Positions 1-8,577 of a stretch of DNA of 64,000 bases are shown piece after piece. Position numbers and translations under genes: made by a program. Origin of the DNA: Celeribacter indicus. Its GTDB lineage: Bacteria; Pseudomonadota; Alphaproteobacteria; Rhodobacterales; Rhodobacteraceae. Numbering within the stretch: the stretch's first letter is position 1; the number at the start of each line of letters is the position of its first letter. The notes below the pieces were generated by a model. The model did no database searches and was not told where the DNA came from. It saw only the letters and a list, made by a program, of their open reading frames with translations. The stretch is from assembly GCF_000819565.1 (NCBI RefSeq), contig NZ_CP004393.1, positions 4,464,001 through 4,528,000 on the forward strand. Reading direction: 5' to 3'.

Positions 1-722
1 ATGTCCCTGTGCATCTGCACGGGATCGGAGCCACCGACATGGAGCGGCGCATAGCCCATACCGCGGAAGAACGCGTCCAGCGCATCGTCGCTCATCCTCG
101 CCAGCACCGTCGGCCCCGCGATCTTCCAGCCGTTCAGGTGCAGGATCGGCAGCACCGCCCCATCGCGACGGGGATCGACGAAATGGACCGACTGCCAGGA
201 GCCGGCAAGCGGCCCGGTCTCCGCCTCGCCGTCGCCGATCACGCAGGCGACCGTGAGATCGGGAGTGTCGAAGGCCGCGCCATGTGCATGGGCGAGCGAA
301 TAGCCGAGCTCTCCGCCCTCGTGCATCGAGCCGGGCGTTTCGGGCGCGGCATGGCTCGGCACCCCGCCCGGAAAGGAGAACTGGCGAAACAGCCGCCGCA
401 TCCCCGCCTCCGACCAGTCCACATCCGGATAGCGTTCGGGATAGCTGCCTTCGAGCCAGGCATTCGCGACCGGCGCAGGGCCGCCATGGCCCGGCCCGGT
501 GATCGTGAGCATCTGCATCTCCCGCGCGCGGATCAGCCGGTTGAGATGGGCGTGGACGAAGTTCAGCCCCGGCGTCGTCCCCCAATGCCCGAGCAGCCGC
601 GGCTTGATATGTTCCGGCCGGAGGGAATCGCGCAGGAGCGGGTTGTCCATGAGATAGATCTGCCCGACGGAAAGGTAATTCGCCGCGCGCCACCAGGCAT
701 CCACGGTTTGCAGATCGGTCAT
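1..722 (-). CDS. xfp: Phosphoketolase, N-terminal part (runs off left edge)
   Basis: This is the first 240 residues of a xylulose-5-phosphate/fructose-6-phosphate phosphoketolase (family length about 790). The enzyme is cytosolic and TPP-dependent; it splits the sugar phosphate with inorganic phosphate to give acetyl phosphate plus a triose or tetrose phosphate. Family motifs visible are [28 protein letters not shown], and the TPP-binding stretch GDGEAETG followed by LHLNGWKI. The ATG at 722 overlaps the ackA stop (ATGA), with a GAGGAGGA ribosome site inside the ackA end, so the two are translationally coupled. Acetyl phosphate made here is the substrate of the adjacent acetate kinase. The 3' part lies outside the window. 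Confidence 0.95.
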   Translation of the reverse strand, partial: MTDLQTVDAWWRAANYLSVGQIYLMDNPLLRDSLRPEHIKPRLLGHWGTTPGLNFVHAHLNRLIRAREMQMLTITGPGHGGPAPVANAWLEGSYPERYPDVDWSEAGMRRLFRQFSFPGGVPSHAAPETPGSMHEGGELGYSLAHAHGAAFDTPDLTVACVIGDGEAETGPLAGSWQSVHFVDPRRDGAVLPILHLNGWKIAGPTVLARMSDDALDAFFRGMGYAPLHVGGSDPVQMHRD

Positions 723-1894
723 AGGTCCTCCTCCTCACTCAACTGGCAGGCGTCGCGCGCGATTTCCGTCTCCTCGTCCACCGGCAGGACCCAGGCTTCG
801 ATTCCGCTGTCGGGTGCGGAGATCCGGCTTCCCTGCGGCGCAACGCCTTGCTCGGTCAGCGCGGCATTTCCCTCCGCATCAAGGCGCAGGCCGGCCCAGT
901 CGAACGCTTCGGCGACCCGTTCGCGGATCAGCGGCTGTCCCGCCCCGGCTCCGCCCGTGAAGACGACGGCATCCATACCCCCGAGCCGCGCCACCATCGC
1001 GCCCGTGTGTCGCACGAGATCGGCGCAGAAGAGTTCGACCGCCGTCTCCGCCGCCGCGCTGCCGCTGCCGATCAGGTCGCGCAGATCGCTGCTTTCCTCG
1101 GATACCCCAAGCAGGCCGGACTTCTTCCAGAGCAGATCGGCCAGCCGCTCCGTGTCATGGCCACGCTCGAGCAGATGGAGCAGAACGCCCGGATCCACCG
1201 AGCCCGCGCGCGTGGTCATCATCGGGCCGGCGAGAGGTGTCGCCCCCATCGTCGTGTCAATGCTCCGCCCGTCCCGCATTGCGCAGACCGAGGCGCCTCC
1301 CCCGAGATGCAGTGCGACGATCCGCACAAACCCGTGCCCGGCCATGCGGCGGGCCACGGAGCGGAAGGAGAGGCCGTGGAAGCCATAGCGCCGCAACGTC
1401 TCCCCCGTCACCGAGGCGGGCAGCGGCAATTGCCGGGACGTCTCCGGCATGGTTTCGTGGAAACTGGTGTCGAAGCTGGCAGTCTGGAACAGATCCGGCC
1501 GCGCCTCCAGAAGTGCCTCCGCCGGGGCGAGATTGGCGATCTGGTGCAGCGGCGCGAGGGGGGCGAAGGCGCGCAGCCGATCGATGGTGCCGGCATCGAG
1601 CCGTACCGGCGCACCGGACAGGCGGCCGCCATGGACGACGCGATGTCCGACGACGAGGCGGCCCCCGAGCACCTCCCCGGCATGGGCCAGAAGGGCCAGC
1701 GCGCCCTCGCGATAGTCCTCGCCGGGCCTGCCCAGCGTATGCGCCGTACCGTTGCGATGCACGACGAGTTCGGTGTCACCCGCGGAGGCGTCGTGGGTGG
1801 CCGTGAAAACCTTCTTCAGCTCCGCGCCGGTCCTGACGAAACCGGCCGCCTTGAGGCTCGAGGAGCCGACATTGAGGGAGAGGACGGCGGTCAT
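719..1894 (-). CDS. ackA: Acetate kinase
   Basis: Acetate kinase (391 residues, normal length) interconverts acetyl phosphate plus ADP with acetate plus ATP in the cytosol. The N-terminus has the ASKHA phosphate-1 motif [11 protein letters not shown], and later motifs FDTSFH, GFHGLSF and HLGGGAS are intact. An upstream in-frame codon exists at 1924, but the ATG at 1894 has a GAGGAA ribosome site and starts directly at the conserved motif. Its stop overlaps the phosphoketolase start, giving a two-enzyme route from pentose/hexose phosphate to acetate and ATP. The operon appears to start at the stress-type promoter at 2506-2530. Confidence 0.96.
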   Translation of the reverse strand: MTAVLSLNVGSSSLKAAGFVRTGAELKKVFTATHDASAGDTELVVHRNGTAHTLGRPGEDYREGALALLAHAGEVLGGRLVVGHRVVHGGRLSGAPVRLDAGTIDRLRAFAPLAPLHQIANLAPAEALLEARPDLFQTASFDTSFHETMPETSRQLPLPASVTGETLRRYGFHGLSFRSVARRMAGHGFVRIVALHLGGGASVCAMRDGRSIDTTMGATPLAGPMMTTRAGSVDPGVLLHLLERGHDTERLADLLWKKSGLLGVSEESSDLRDLIGSGSAAAETAVELFCADLVRHTGAMVARLGGMDAVVFTGGAGAGQPLIRERVAEAFDWAGLRLDAEGNAALTEQGVAPQGSRISAPDSGIEAWVLPVDEETEIARDACQLSEEEDL

Positions 1895-1933
1895 CGTGTT
1901 CCTCGTCGTGTCGTCCTGGCGCACCGCCCGACC

Positions 1934-2197
1934 TCACGCCTCGTCGGCAAAGCGGGCGCGGGCAAGTTCGGCGATTTCCTTGAATTCCTCGGCGATGCTG
2001 AGGGAGAGCGCCTCCGTTCCCGTCGGCACGGCGCCGGGATCCTCCTGCCCGTCATGCAGGATTTCGCGGTCGGCGATCCAGCGGAGGTGTTCCTCCCGTG
2101 CTCCGGGATCCATGGCGCCCATCAGCCGCACCAGCAGGCGGCGATGCGCGATGATCCGGCCTTCCAGCTCGCAAAGCCTGTCCTCCTCACCCGGCAT
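1934..2197 (-). CDS. Small helical protein of unknown function
   Basis: An 87-residue, charged, probably all-helical protein with no signal peptide or membrane segment; I do not recognise the family. The start chosen (MPGEEDRL, 2197) has GGAGG five bases upstream and overlaps the end of the proline-rich gene before it by 11 bases, while the frame further upstream is arginine-rich shadow sequence. It sits 39 bases before ackA in the same operon, so it may assist or accompany the phosphoketolase/acetate kinase pathway, but nothing in its sequence shows how. Confidence 0.65.
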   Translation of the reverse strand: MPGEEDRLCELEGRIIAHRRLLVRLMGAMDPGAREEHLRWIADREILHDGQEDPGAVPTGTEALSLSIAEEFKEIAELARARFADEA

Positions 2198-2477
2198 GGA
2201 GACCTCCGGGCCACGCGGCTGCCGCAATGGCGCGTTGCGTCGGCAGTTCGGGCGGCGCGCCAGGCGGTCCCTCGGGCGGCGGCGACTGTTCGGGCACCTC
2301 CTGCGGATCGGGCGGCTCGTATTCCGGCACATCGGGCTGGTCGGGAGCCTCGGGCGGGGCGGGCGGCATGATGTCGGGGTCCGGCGTGGGGGGCACTTCG
2401 GTCGGCGGCTGCTGGGGCGGGATGGCGGCCTCCACCGGCAGAGGCGTCACGCGGGGCGAGAGGGCGGGAAACGGCAT
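2187..2477 (-). CDS. Proline-rich small protein
   Basis: A 96-residue protein, dominated from residue 15 to 80 by Pro, Glu and Asp (repeats such as PPTPDPD, PEYEPPDPQ, PPPEGPPG). No signal peptide or membrane helix is seen, and it is probably disordered. An excellent ribosome site (AAAAGGAGG) precedes the ATG at 2477, and it is the first gene after the GGAAC-type promoter at 2506-2530. It is the promoter-proximal gene of the ackA-xfp operon and its end overlaps the next gene. Function unknown. The codon bias and ribosome site favour a real gene, but low-complexity composition leaves some doubt. Confidence 0.6.
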   Translation of the reverse strand: MPFPALSPRVTPLPVEAAIPPQQPPTEVPPTPDPDIMPPAPPEAPDQPDVPEYEPPDPQEVPEQSPPPEGPPGAPPELPTQRAIAAAAWPGGLHAG

Positions 2478-2505
2478 GTGACCTCCTTTTCGTCTCTAGG
2501 CAGCC

Positions 2506-2530
2506 AACCCGCAACTGCGGCAAGTGTTCC
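2506..2530 (-). promoter_or_regulatory. EcfG-type promoter for the ackA-xfp operon
   Basis: On the minus strand the sequence reads GGAAC, 16 bases, GGTT. The -10 element ends about 28 bases before the ATG at 2477. It matches the general-stress sigma (EcfG) consensus GGAAC-N16/17-CGTT except at the first, poorly conserved -10 base. A divergent copy lies at 2554-2578. Confidence 0.65.
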
Positions 2531-2553
2531 CGCGCCCTCGCCGTGCCGGCCGG

Positions 2554-2578
2554 GGAACATTGCGCCCGAACGGCTGTT
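2554..2578 (+). promoter_or_regulatory. EcfG-type promoter for the 2604 gene
   Basis: GGAAC, 16 bases, TGTT on the plus strand, ending 25 bases before the ATG at 2604. It forms a divergent pair with the promoter at 2506-2530. Confidence 0.65.
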
Positions 2579-2603
2579 GGTCCCCGGAACACAGGAGGAC
2601 GCC

Positions 2604-2825
2604 ATGGCGAACCGAGACATCCATGAGAAGCCCGAGAACCTGAAGGCCCGCGCGCCCGAAAAGGGCGTGCTCGACCAGCGCCAGCAACAGATCGACCCTG
2701 CCGGACGGCACCGCGCGGATCTCAACGCGACGAGCATTCCGTCGATGAAACAACCCGGTGGCCCCCATCCTGCCCCCGCCACCGGCACGGCCGACGAGAC
2801 GGAGGCCCGCCGACGGAAGGACTGA
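2604..2825 (+). CDS. Small hydrophilic protein, unknown function
   Basis: A 73-residue, highly charged, probably disordered protein (MANRDIHEKPENLKARAPEK at the start, RRRKD at the end). There is no membrane segment or recognised domain. The ribosome site AGGAGG lies eight bases before the ATG, and a stress-type promoter lies just upstream. Proteins of this make-up (short, Lys/Glu/Pro/Gln-rich, stress-promoter driven) are common in alphaproteobacterial general-stress regulons, where they are usually uncharacterised. It is monocistronic and converges on the next gene with a 5-base gap. Confidence 0.65.
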   Translation: MANRDIHEKPENLKARAPEKGVLDQRQQQIDPAGRHRADLNATSIPSMKQPGGPHPAPATGTADETEARRRKD

Positions 2826-2830
2826 GCGGC

Positions 2831-3196
2831 TCAGCCCCCGAGGATGGCCCAGGCGATGATCGCGACGATCACCGCCACCACCACGCAGACGAGGAAGATC
2901 GAGCCCCAGCTCGCGGAGCCGCTTGCGAGGTCTGCGGGTGTGGCCTTGTCCCCCCTCTCGGCCGGGCGGGCGCGTTCGTGCCCCGCGGCGACCACGGCCT
3001 CCTCGGCCGTCGGGGAATGACCTGCGGCCTCGTCATCGGTTCCGAGCGGTGCGGCCGCCGGATCGACAAAGGCCACCTTGTCTCCGGTTCCGCCGCGGTC
3101 GATGTCGTCGCGCAGCCGATCGACGGCCGCAGCCCCGGATGCCTTCTGCTTCGGGGTCTTTGGAGTCTTTGCCTTTGGAGTCTTTGGTGGGGTCAT
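2831..3196 (-). CDS. Lys-rich protein with C-terminal membrane anchor
   Basis: A 121-residue protein. Residues 1-20 are Lys/Thr/Pro repeats (TPKAKTPKTPKQK). The middle is acidic and probably disordered. The last 24 residues form a single hydrophobic helix (from SIFLVCVVVAVIVAIIAWAI), so it should be tail-anchored in the inner membrane with a basic cytosolic N-terminus that could bind nucleic acid or phospholipid. AAGGAGGA precedes the ATG at 3196. A GGAAC-type promoter (3223-3247) sits 26 bases upstream. Function unknown. Confidence 0.7.
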   Translation of the reverse strand: MTPPKTPKAKTPKTPKQKASGAAAVDRLRDDIDRGGTGDKVAFVDPAAAPLGTDDEAAGHSPTAEEAVVAAGHERARPAERGDKATPADLASGSASWGSIFLVCVVVAVIVAIIAWAILGG

Positions 3197-3222
3197 GAAC
3201 GTCCTCCTTGTCCTGCACCTTC

Positions 3223-3247
3223 AACCCCGCCTGCCCGGCGATGTTCC
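3223..3247 (-). promoter_or_regulatory. EcfG-type promoter for the 2831-3196 gene
   Basis: Minus strand: GGAAC, 16 bases, GGTT; the -10 ends about 26 bases before the ATG at 3196. Divergent from the sodC promoter 30 bases away. Confidence 0.65.
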
Positions 3248-3276
3248 CGGCTCCGGGAGGACAGGCGAGTCGCCTC

Positions 3277-3301
3277 GGAACATCGGCGCCGACGGTTTGT
3301 T
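3277..3301 (+). promoter_or_regulatory. EcfG-type promoter for sodC
   Basis: Plus strand: GGAAC, 16 bases, TGTT; it ends 66 bases before the sodC ATG at 3368. Confidence 0.65.
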
Positions 3302-3367
3302 GTCTCCTCACTGCCCGCGAACGCGCCCCGGCGTCGGGCGGGCTTCATCCGGACAAAGGAGATTTTC

Positions 3368-3871
3368 ATGAAGACCCTCATGATTGCCGCACTCACAGGC
3401 ACCTTGCTCGCGCCGGCGGCCTATGCCGCCGAAGCGACGGCGGACGTGCAGGACCTCGAAGGCAATGCGCTCGGCGCGGTGCGCGTCTATGACACCCCCT
3501 CCGGTGTGGCGGTGGCGACGATCACGCTCACCGAGCTTCCCGAAGGCGTGCACGCCATCCACCTGCACGAGGTGGGCGACTGCGAATCCGAGGATTTCAG
3601 CTCCGCCGGCGGCCATATCGCCGGGGACCGCGAGCACGGCGTGCTGGCCGAAGGCGGGCCGCATCCGGGCGACATGCCCAATCTCACGGTCAAGGAGAAC
3701 GGCGTGGGAGAGGTGGAAGTCTTCCTCCCCGATATCGACGTGGAAAGAGATCTGCTCGACGAGGACGGGGCCGCTTTCGTGATGCATGAGGGCGTCGACG
3801 ATTACGAGTCACAGCCGGCGGGCGATGCCGGGGACCGCCTCGCCTGCGGCGCCTTCTCCGCGCCGGAATAG
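3368..3871 (+). CDS. sodC: Cu-Zn superoxide dismutase, periplasmic
   Basis: A 167-residue periplasmic Cu-Zn superoxide dismutase, disproportionating superoxide to oxygen and hydrogen peroxide. Residues 1-20 form a signal peptide ending AYA. All metal ligands can be placed: copper His65, His67 and His140, bridging His83, zinc His90, His99 and Asp102. The disulfide pair Cys72/Cys160 and the active-site Arg157 (motif AGDRLACG) are present, so the enzyme should be active. AAGGAG precedes the ATG. It is a single gene, driven by the stress-type promoter at 3277-3301 and closed by the hairpin at 3917-3954. Confidence 0.96.
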   Translation: MKTLMIAALTGTLLAPAAYAAEATADVQDLEGNALGAVRVYDTPSGVAVATITLTELPEGVHAIHLHEVGDCESEDFSSAGGHIAGDREHGVLAEGGPHPGDMPNLTVKENGVGEVEVFLPDIDVERDLLDEDGAAFVMHEGVDDYESQPAGDAGDRLACGAFSAPE

Positions 3872-3916
3872 GGTCGCGGACTGATGCGCTGGCCCTCCGG
3901 GCCGCCGCCAAATGAG

Positions 3917-3954
3917 AACCGGCGCCGACCTTCCGAAAGGCCGGCGCCGGTTTT
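3917..3954. terminator. Bidirectional terminator between sodC and 3974 gene
   Basis: AACCGGCGCC (3917-3926) pairs with GGCGCCGGTT (3943-3952), with inner pairing CCTT/AAGG, followed by TT; the other strand ends its stem in AA/TT likewise. It lies 45 bases after the sodC stop and 19 bases before the stop of the convergent gene, so it can serve both. Confidence 0.8.
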
Positions 3955-3973
3955 CACGATCGGGACCTCCCGC

Positions 3974-4183
<210 letters not shown>

Positions 4184-4456
4184 CTATCCGCCGTTACGGT
4201 CGATGAACTTGTTGAAGCGGCTCTGGCCGCCATCCGCGGTCTCGTCCTGGTAGAGGAAGGCGAGGTCCCGATCCTCGAAGACCTCGAAGAATTCGCTCCA
4301 GTCGATTGCTTCGAGCGTGTCCTCGGGCGGATCGAAGTCGATGCGGAGGATGCCGCCGCCTCCGCCGGTGTTCCGGACTCGTGCGGGACGTCCGTCGCGG
4401 GCCTCGGCCCAGGCGCGGATGGTCTCGTGATCCGTGGTCTGCATGGCTTCGCTCAT
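4184..4456 (-). CDS. Small conserved protein (TTDHETIRAWAEARDGRPA family)
   Basis: A 90-residue soluble protein. The N-terminal DHETIRAWAEARDGRPARV helix is followed by a Gly-rich turn, ILRIDFD, and WSEFFEVFEDRDLAFLYQ. This pattern belongs to a widespread alphaproteobacterial family that I recall being labelled, without good reason, 1,4-alpha-glucan branching enzyme in some databases; at 90 residues it cannot be that enzyme. A general-stress association is likely from its promoter (4525-4550) and neighbours. AGGAGGA lies ahead of the ATG. Function unknown. Confidence 0.75.
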   Translation of the reverse strand: MSEAMQTTDHETIRAWAEARDGRPARVRNTGGGGGILRIDFDPPEDTLEAIDWSEFFEVFEDRDLAFLYQDETADGGQSRFNKFIDRNGG

Positions 4457-4524
4457 GGTGTCGTCCTCCTGCGATTGGGGAGTGGGTCTGGCCGCCGGCG
4501 GCGGCGCGCGCCCGTCACCGGATC

Positions 4525-4550
4525 AACCGTTCCCACCCGTCCGGGGTTCC
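4525..4550 (-). promoter_or_regulatory. EcfG-type promoter for the 4184 and 3974 genes
   Basis: Minus strand: GGAAC, 17 bases, GGTT. It ends 68 bases before the ATG at 4456. The rest of the 4457-4713 intergenic stretch shows nothing else. Confidence 0.55.
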
Positions 4551-4713
4551 GCAACCGCCGCCTGGCCGTGTCGCCCCGGCGGTTCCTTGCCCGCGAAAAA
4601 TGCGGACGCGCTCGCAGCGGTCGGCAACGAACGCGTCCTGGGTCGGAGCGGGCCCTGAGGGTTGCGACCGCAGGGGCTGACGGTCTGGCCCGCTCCGGCT
4701 TTCCCTGCGCCGG

Positions 4714-7047
4714 CTAGGGCAGCGCGTAGGCGATCAGGTAATCCCCGACGGGCGTCTCCATGAAATGGTGCCCGACTGCGGCGACCATCACATATTGCTT
4801 GCCGTTCACCTCATAGGCGATCGGGTTGGCCTGACCGCCCGCGGGCAGCTTGTCGCTCCACACGGTTTCGCCGGTCTCGATGTCGATCGCACGGAACAGG
4901 TCATCGGTGGCGGCGGCGATGAAGATCAGCCCGCCCGCCGTGACCACGGCACCGCCGTTGTTCGGCGTGCCGATCTTGACCGGCAGCATGGAGGGAATTC
5001 CGAAAGGACCGTTCTTGCGCGCCGTGCCGAGCGGCGTATCCCACAACGTCTCTCCCGTTTCGAGATCGACGGCGCGGATGCCGCCATAGGGGGGCTCGAC
5101 GCAGGGCATGCCGGTCACGGTGTTGCGCCAGCCGGCATTCACGTCGATGGCATAGGGCGATCCGGCCTGCGGATCCCCCGCACCCTCTGCATTCTCGCCC
5201 GAGGTCTCACCGGATGCGAGTTCGTGGATCGCACGCAGGTTGCGTGCATCGGCTTCCTCGCGCGTCAGGAGTCGGTTGTAGTTGGGAACGTCGTTGTAAT
5301 TCGCCACCAGCACGCCGCGTTCCGGGTCGACGGCAACGGAGCCCCAGTCGGAACCGCCATTGTAGCCGGGATACTGGATCCAGGGCCGTTCGCTCGAGGG
5401 CGGGGTGAAATAGCCCTCGTAATTCGCGCGGTGGAACTGGATGCGGCACCAGAGCTGGTCGATGGGGGTGAAGCCCCAGGCGTCCTTCGGCTCCAGCGGC
5501 TCCATCCGCAGCGTGTGCCATTCCGAATAGGGTTGCGTATCGGAGATGTAGTCCGGTTCGACCTCCCCCTTCGGCAGGCCGGACAATTCGCCGACCGGCG
5601 TCAGCGGCTCGCCGGTCTCGCGGTCGAGGATATAGATGTCCCCCTGCTTGGAGGGCAGGATGATCGCCGGCGTGCCGTCGAAGTCGATCAGCGTCGGCTG
5701 GCTGCCGAGGTCGTAGTCCCAGACGTCGTGGCGGACGGTCTGGAAATGCCACACGGGCTCGCCGGTGGTCGCGTCGAGTGCGACGAGGGAGGTGGCATAT
5801 TCGTTTTCCGCCTCGAACCGGTTCGAGCCGTAATAATCCACCGAGGAGTTGCCCATCGGCAGATAGACATAGCCGAGTTCCTCGTCGGACACCGCCGTCG
5901 TCCACATGTTCGGCGTGCCGCGCGTGTAGATCTCGCCCTCCGGCGGCCCGTCCCGGTTCGCGTCTGGGGCGCCGAGGTCCCAGGCCCAGAGGAATTCGCC
6001 GGTGACGGCGTCGTAGCCGCGGATCACGCCGGAGGGGGCATCCTCGGCCTGACCGTCCTTCACCTGGGCGCCGGTCACGACGATGCCGCGCACCACGGCG
6101 GGCGGCGCGGTCACGGCATACCAGCCGGGCACCCGCTCCCCGATGTCCTGCCACAGATCGACGGTGCCGTTCTCACCGAACTCCTCGCAGGGTTCGCCGG
6201 TCTCGAGGTCGACCGCCACGAGCTTGGCGTCGAGCGTGCCCTCGATGACCTTGGTCGCACAGAGGTCGCCCTCGGCCGCGTCCGGGTTGGTGTAGGTGGA
6301 CACGCCACGGCAGGACGCGCCATAGGGGATCGCGTCGTTCGGGACGCCTGGATCGAAGCGCCAGTTCTCCTCGCCCGTGGCGGCGTCGATGGAGATCAGT
6401 ATGTTCATCGCCGAACACATCACGAGATCGTCGCCGATCTTGAGCGGTGTCGTCTCCGGCGAATACTTGCCCTCCGCGGTGCCTTCCGGCATGTCGCCGG
6501 TGCGATAGACGAAGGCGCGCTCGAGATCGCCGACATTGCTGCGGTCGATCTGGTCGAGGGGAGAATAGCGGGTCGCGTTCGCGCCGCCGCCGTAGAACGG
6601 CCAGTCCGCCCCCGCCTGCGCAGGAAGATCCGCCGCCGGACGTTCTGCCGGGGCGGGGGTCGTCGTGTCTGTTGTCGTGGTGTCTGTGCCGGTTTCGGGG
6701 GGAGCGGCCGGGGCGGCGGGTTCCGGGGCGTCCGTCTCATCATCTGCGGCAGGGCCGTCATCTGCGGGAGGCGCGGTATCTTCGGGAGGGGCCGGCTCCG
6801 CTCCGGGGGGCTCCTCTGCGGGCGCGGCGGGGGTTTCCCCAGGCTCCGAAACACCCGCATCGGGAGCTTCGGTATCGGTATCCGCGTCCGGTGCGGGCTC
6901 CGGGGCCTGCCCGGTTTCCGGCGGAGGGGCCGTGTCGGCGGGCGGCGGCGTATCCGGTGCCGGAGGGAGGGTATCGTCCTGCGCGAGCACGGGGGCAACG
7001 GTGCAACTCAGCGCCAGAAGGCAAACGACGGGCAAATTTGGGGTCAT
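4714..7047 (-). CDS. PQQ dehydrogenase, glucose/quinate type, no membrane domain
   Basis: A 777-residue periplasmic quinoprotein of the membrane-bound glucose/quinate/shikimate dehydrogenase family, which oxidises sugars or polyols and passes electrons to ubiquinone. Residues 1-22 are a signal peptide (ending VLA). Residues 23-146 are a Pro/Ala/Glu/Thr-rich disordered linker. From ADWPFYGGG (about 147) to the end is a complete beta-propeller catalytic domain, with ADWPFYGG, VRHDVWDYDLGSQPTL and the PQQ-lysine motif LPSKQGDIYILDRETG. The family normally starts with about five membrane helices; here they are absent, and a matching stand-alone anchor is encoded at 8953-9369. AAGGAGGA precedes the ATG, and a GGAAC-type promoter is at 7072-7097. 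The substrate cannot be told from sequence. Confidence 0.9.
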   Translation of the reverse strand: MTPNLPVVCLLALSCTVAPVLAQDDTLPPAPDTPPPADTAPPPETGQAPEPAPDADTDTEAPDAGVSEPGETPAAPAEEPPGAEPAPPEDTAPPADDGPAADDETDAPEPAAPAAPPETGTDTTTTDTTTPAPAERPAADLPAQAGADWPFYGGGANATRYSPLDQIDRSNVGDLERAFVYRTGDMPEGTAEGKYSPETTPLKIGDDLVMCSAMNILISIDAATGEENWRFDPGVPNDAIPYGASCRGVSTYTNPDAAEGDLCATKVIEGTLDAKLVAVDLETGEPCEEFGENGTVDLWQDIGERVPGWYAVTAPPAVVRGIVVTGAQVKDGQAEDAPSGVIRGYDAVTGEFLWAWDLGAPDANRDGPPEGEIYTRGTPNMWTTAVSDEELGYVYLPMGNSSVDYYGSNRFEAENEYATSLVALDATTGEPVWHFQTVRHDVWDYDLGSQPTLIDFDGTPAIILPSKQGDIYILDRETGEPLTPVGELSGLPKGEVEPDYISDTQPYSEWHTLRMEPLEPKDAWGFTPIDQLWCRIQFHRANYEGYFTPPSSERPWIQYPGYNGGSDWGSVAVDPERGVLVANYNDVPNYNRLLTREEADARNLRAIHELASGETSGENAEGAGDPQAGSPYAIDVNAGWRNTVTGMPCVEPPYGGIRAVDLETGETLWDTPLGTARKNGPFGIPSMLPVKIGTPNNGGAVVTAGGLIFIAAATDDLFRAIDIETGETVWSDKLPAGGQANPIAYEVNGKQYVMVAAVGHHFMETPVGDYLIAYALP

Positions 7048-7071
7048 AAACTAATCCTCCTTCTCTCGGAC

Positions 7072-7097
7072 AACTTCTTGACTCTTCAACCGGTTCC
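7072..7097 (-). promoter_or_regulatory. EcfG-type promoter for the PQQ dehydrogenase
   Basis: Minus strand: GGAAC, 17 bases, AGTT; the -10 ends about 25 bases before the ATG at 7047. The -10 is one base off the consensus, so it is weaker than most in this window. Confidence 0.5.
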
Positions 7098-7164
7098 AGG
7101 CCCCGGCGAAAAGCCGGGACCCGGCAGGCGTGTCAGGGCCGCGCGGGCCGAATCTCCGGGCGGC

Positions 7165-7803
7165 TCAGGACTCGGCCGCGCCCGACGCGGCGCGCCGGAC
7201 CCTCAGGTTGTTCTGGACGTGCTCCACGCCCAGCACGTCCTCCGCGCAATCCTCCGCCCGGCGTTTCTCCCGGCGCGATCCGACCTCCCCGTCGAGCGTC
7301 ACCTCGCGATCCGTGACGGAGACCACGATATCGAGCGCATCGACGATCGGATCGGCGGTGAGCTGGTCGTGGATATCCTCGAGGATCCGGTCGTCAGAAC
7401 GGCTGTAGCCGCGAGGCCCGCGGCCCCGGTGATCCTGCTCGCGCCGCTCCTGGGCGTCGTCATCGCCGAACCAAGAGGCCACTTCGTCTCCGGCCCTGTC
7501 CCAGAAGTCCCGGCGGTTGCCGCGATAGCGGTCGCGCCAGTCGCCCCGCCAGTCGCGCGGAGTGTCGTACATCCCCGCGCCATAGCCGCCGGGTCCATAG
7601 GGATAGCCGCCCGCCCAGCCGCCGAGGCCGACCCCCGGATAGCCATAGCCGGGGCCGCCATAGGAATAGTCGTCACGGTCGCGATATTCGCGGCCGGGGC
7701 TTCCGGCACCGGGCCAGACGTCGCGATCCTCGCGATAGTCATACCCGTAGTCCTGCGATGCCGCACCGCGGCGCTGACGCTGTCTTTCGTTGTCTCGTGC
7801 CAT
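7165..7803 (-). CDS. BON-domain protein with Gly/Tyr/Arg-rich N-terminus
   Basis: A 212-residue protein. Residues 1-105 are rich in Arg, Asp, Tyr and Gly (GYGYPGVGLGGWAGG and similar) and end in a SWFGDDDA motif. Residues about 135-205 form a BON domain (DDRILEDIHDQLT, VSVTDREVTLDGEV, VEHVQNNLRV), a small fold thought to bind phospholipid or envelope surfaces, as in OsmY. No classical signal peptide is visible. GGGAGGAAAG lies before the ATG. It follows the DUF892 gene by 87 bases and may be cotranscribed. It is plausibly an envelope or osmotic stress protein. Confidence 0.8.
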   Translation of the reverse strand: MARDNERQRQRRGAASQDYGYDYREDRDVWPGAGSPGREYRDRDDYSYGGPGYGYPGVGLGGWAGGYPYGPGGYGAGMYDTPRDWRGDWRDRYRGNRRDFWDRAGDEVASWFGDDDAQERREQDHRGRGPRGYSRSDDRILEDIHDQLTADPIVDALDIVVSVTDREVTLDGEVGSRREKRRAEDCAEDVLGVEHVQNNLRVRRAASGAAES

Positions 7804-7890
7804 TTGTCTTTCCTCCCGACAATCTGAAATTACTGGAGCGTTCCGCCCCTGCCGGCATGGCGGGGACGGTACGCGCGGGACAGTCCTGCC

Positions 7891-8391
7891 TCAGGACATC
7901 TCGTTGAGCCGACTTTCCGCGAGCCGCGTCAGCTTTTCGTCGGCGGCGTGTTCTTCGGAACTGGTCTGCGCCAGAAGCTCCGCGCAGTCGTTGCGCCCCA
8001 TCTCCTTCGACCATGCGATCAGCGTGCCGTAGCGGGTGATCTCGTAATGCTCGACCGCCTGCGCGGCCGCGGCGAGCGCCGCATCGAGCACATGACTGTC
8101 GGAAATGTCGCCGGCGATCTCGTCGGCCTCTTTGATGATGCCGTCGATGGCGGGACAGGTGACGCCCTTGGTCTGGGCGCCGATCATGTCGAAGACTCTT
8201 TCGAGACGCTGGACATGTCCGTGGGTCTCGTCGAGATGGACGGTAAACGCCTCCTTCAGCCTCTCGTCGGAGGCTTTGTCGATCATCTTGGGCAGAGCTT
8301 TCTCGATCTGTTTCTCCGCATAGTAGATGTCTCGCAGAGTGTGCAGGTACAGGTCTTCCATGGAATCGATATCTTTGGAGAAGAGTGCCAT
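7891..8391 (-). CDS. YciE/DUF892 ferritin-like stress protein
   Basis: A 166-residue four-helix ferritin-like protein of the DUF892/YciE family. The diagnostic start is SMEDLYLHTLRDIYYAEKQI, with Glu/His residues in FTVHLDETHGHVQRLERVF and HYEITRYGTLIAW that would form the di-metal site. Family members are induced by osmotic and general stress; their role is unproven. The chosen start at 8391 (MALFSKDID) has AAAGGAACAG upstream, and the in-frame extension further up is shadow sequence. A clear GGAAC-N16-TGTT promoter lies 62 bases upstream. Confidence 0.9.
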   Translation of the reverse strand: MALFSKDIDSMEDLYLHTLRDIYYAEKQIEKALPKMIDKASDERLKEAFTVHLDETHGHVQRLERVFDMIGAQTKGVTCPAIDGIIKEADEIAGDISDSHVLDAALAAAAQAVEHYEITRYGTLIAWSKEMGRNDCAELLAQTSSEEHAADEKLTRLAESRLNEMS

Positions 8392-8452
8392 TCGACTGTT
8401 CCTTTCATGGCGCTGCGGAGCCCTTTCGCCGGACCCGCTCCGTGGACCAAGC

Positions 8453-8477
8453 AACAGCGCCCCGAACGGATTGTTCC
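8453..8477 (-). promoter_or_regulatory. EcfG-type promoter for the DUF892 gene
   Basis: Minus strand: GGAAC, 16 bases, TGTT; the -10 ends 62 bases before the ATG at 8391. Confidence 0.65.
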
Positions 8478-8577
8478 CGCCCTCGTCCCATGAAATCCGC
8501 CGGATCCGTCGGCCCGCATCGGGAGTGCCACGCCCGGCGGACCGCCGCCGGCCGGACCCGTCCGCGGGCGTGCAAGG

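Noticed and set aside
9..1388. 459-codon open frame on the plus strand over xfp/ackA
   Set aside because: It is the antisense of two clearly recognised genes, has Arg/Pro-rich shadow composition and no ribosome site; GC-rich DNA gives many such long frames.
4765..7827. 1020-codon plus-strand frame over the PQQ dehydrogenase
   Set aside because: It mirrors the real gene on the other strand and shows no protein family motif.
7829..7845. GGAAC on the minus strand ahead of the BON-domain gene at 7165-7803
   Set aside because: At 16 or 17 bases the -10 position reads ATTG or TTGT, not NGTT, so it does not fit the promoter pattern.
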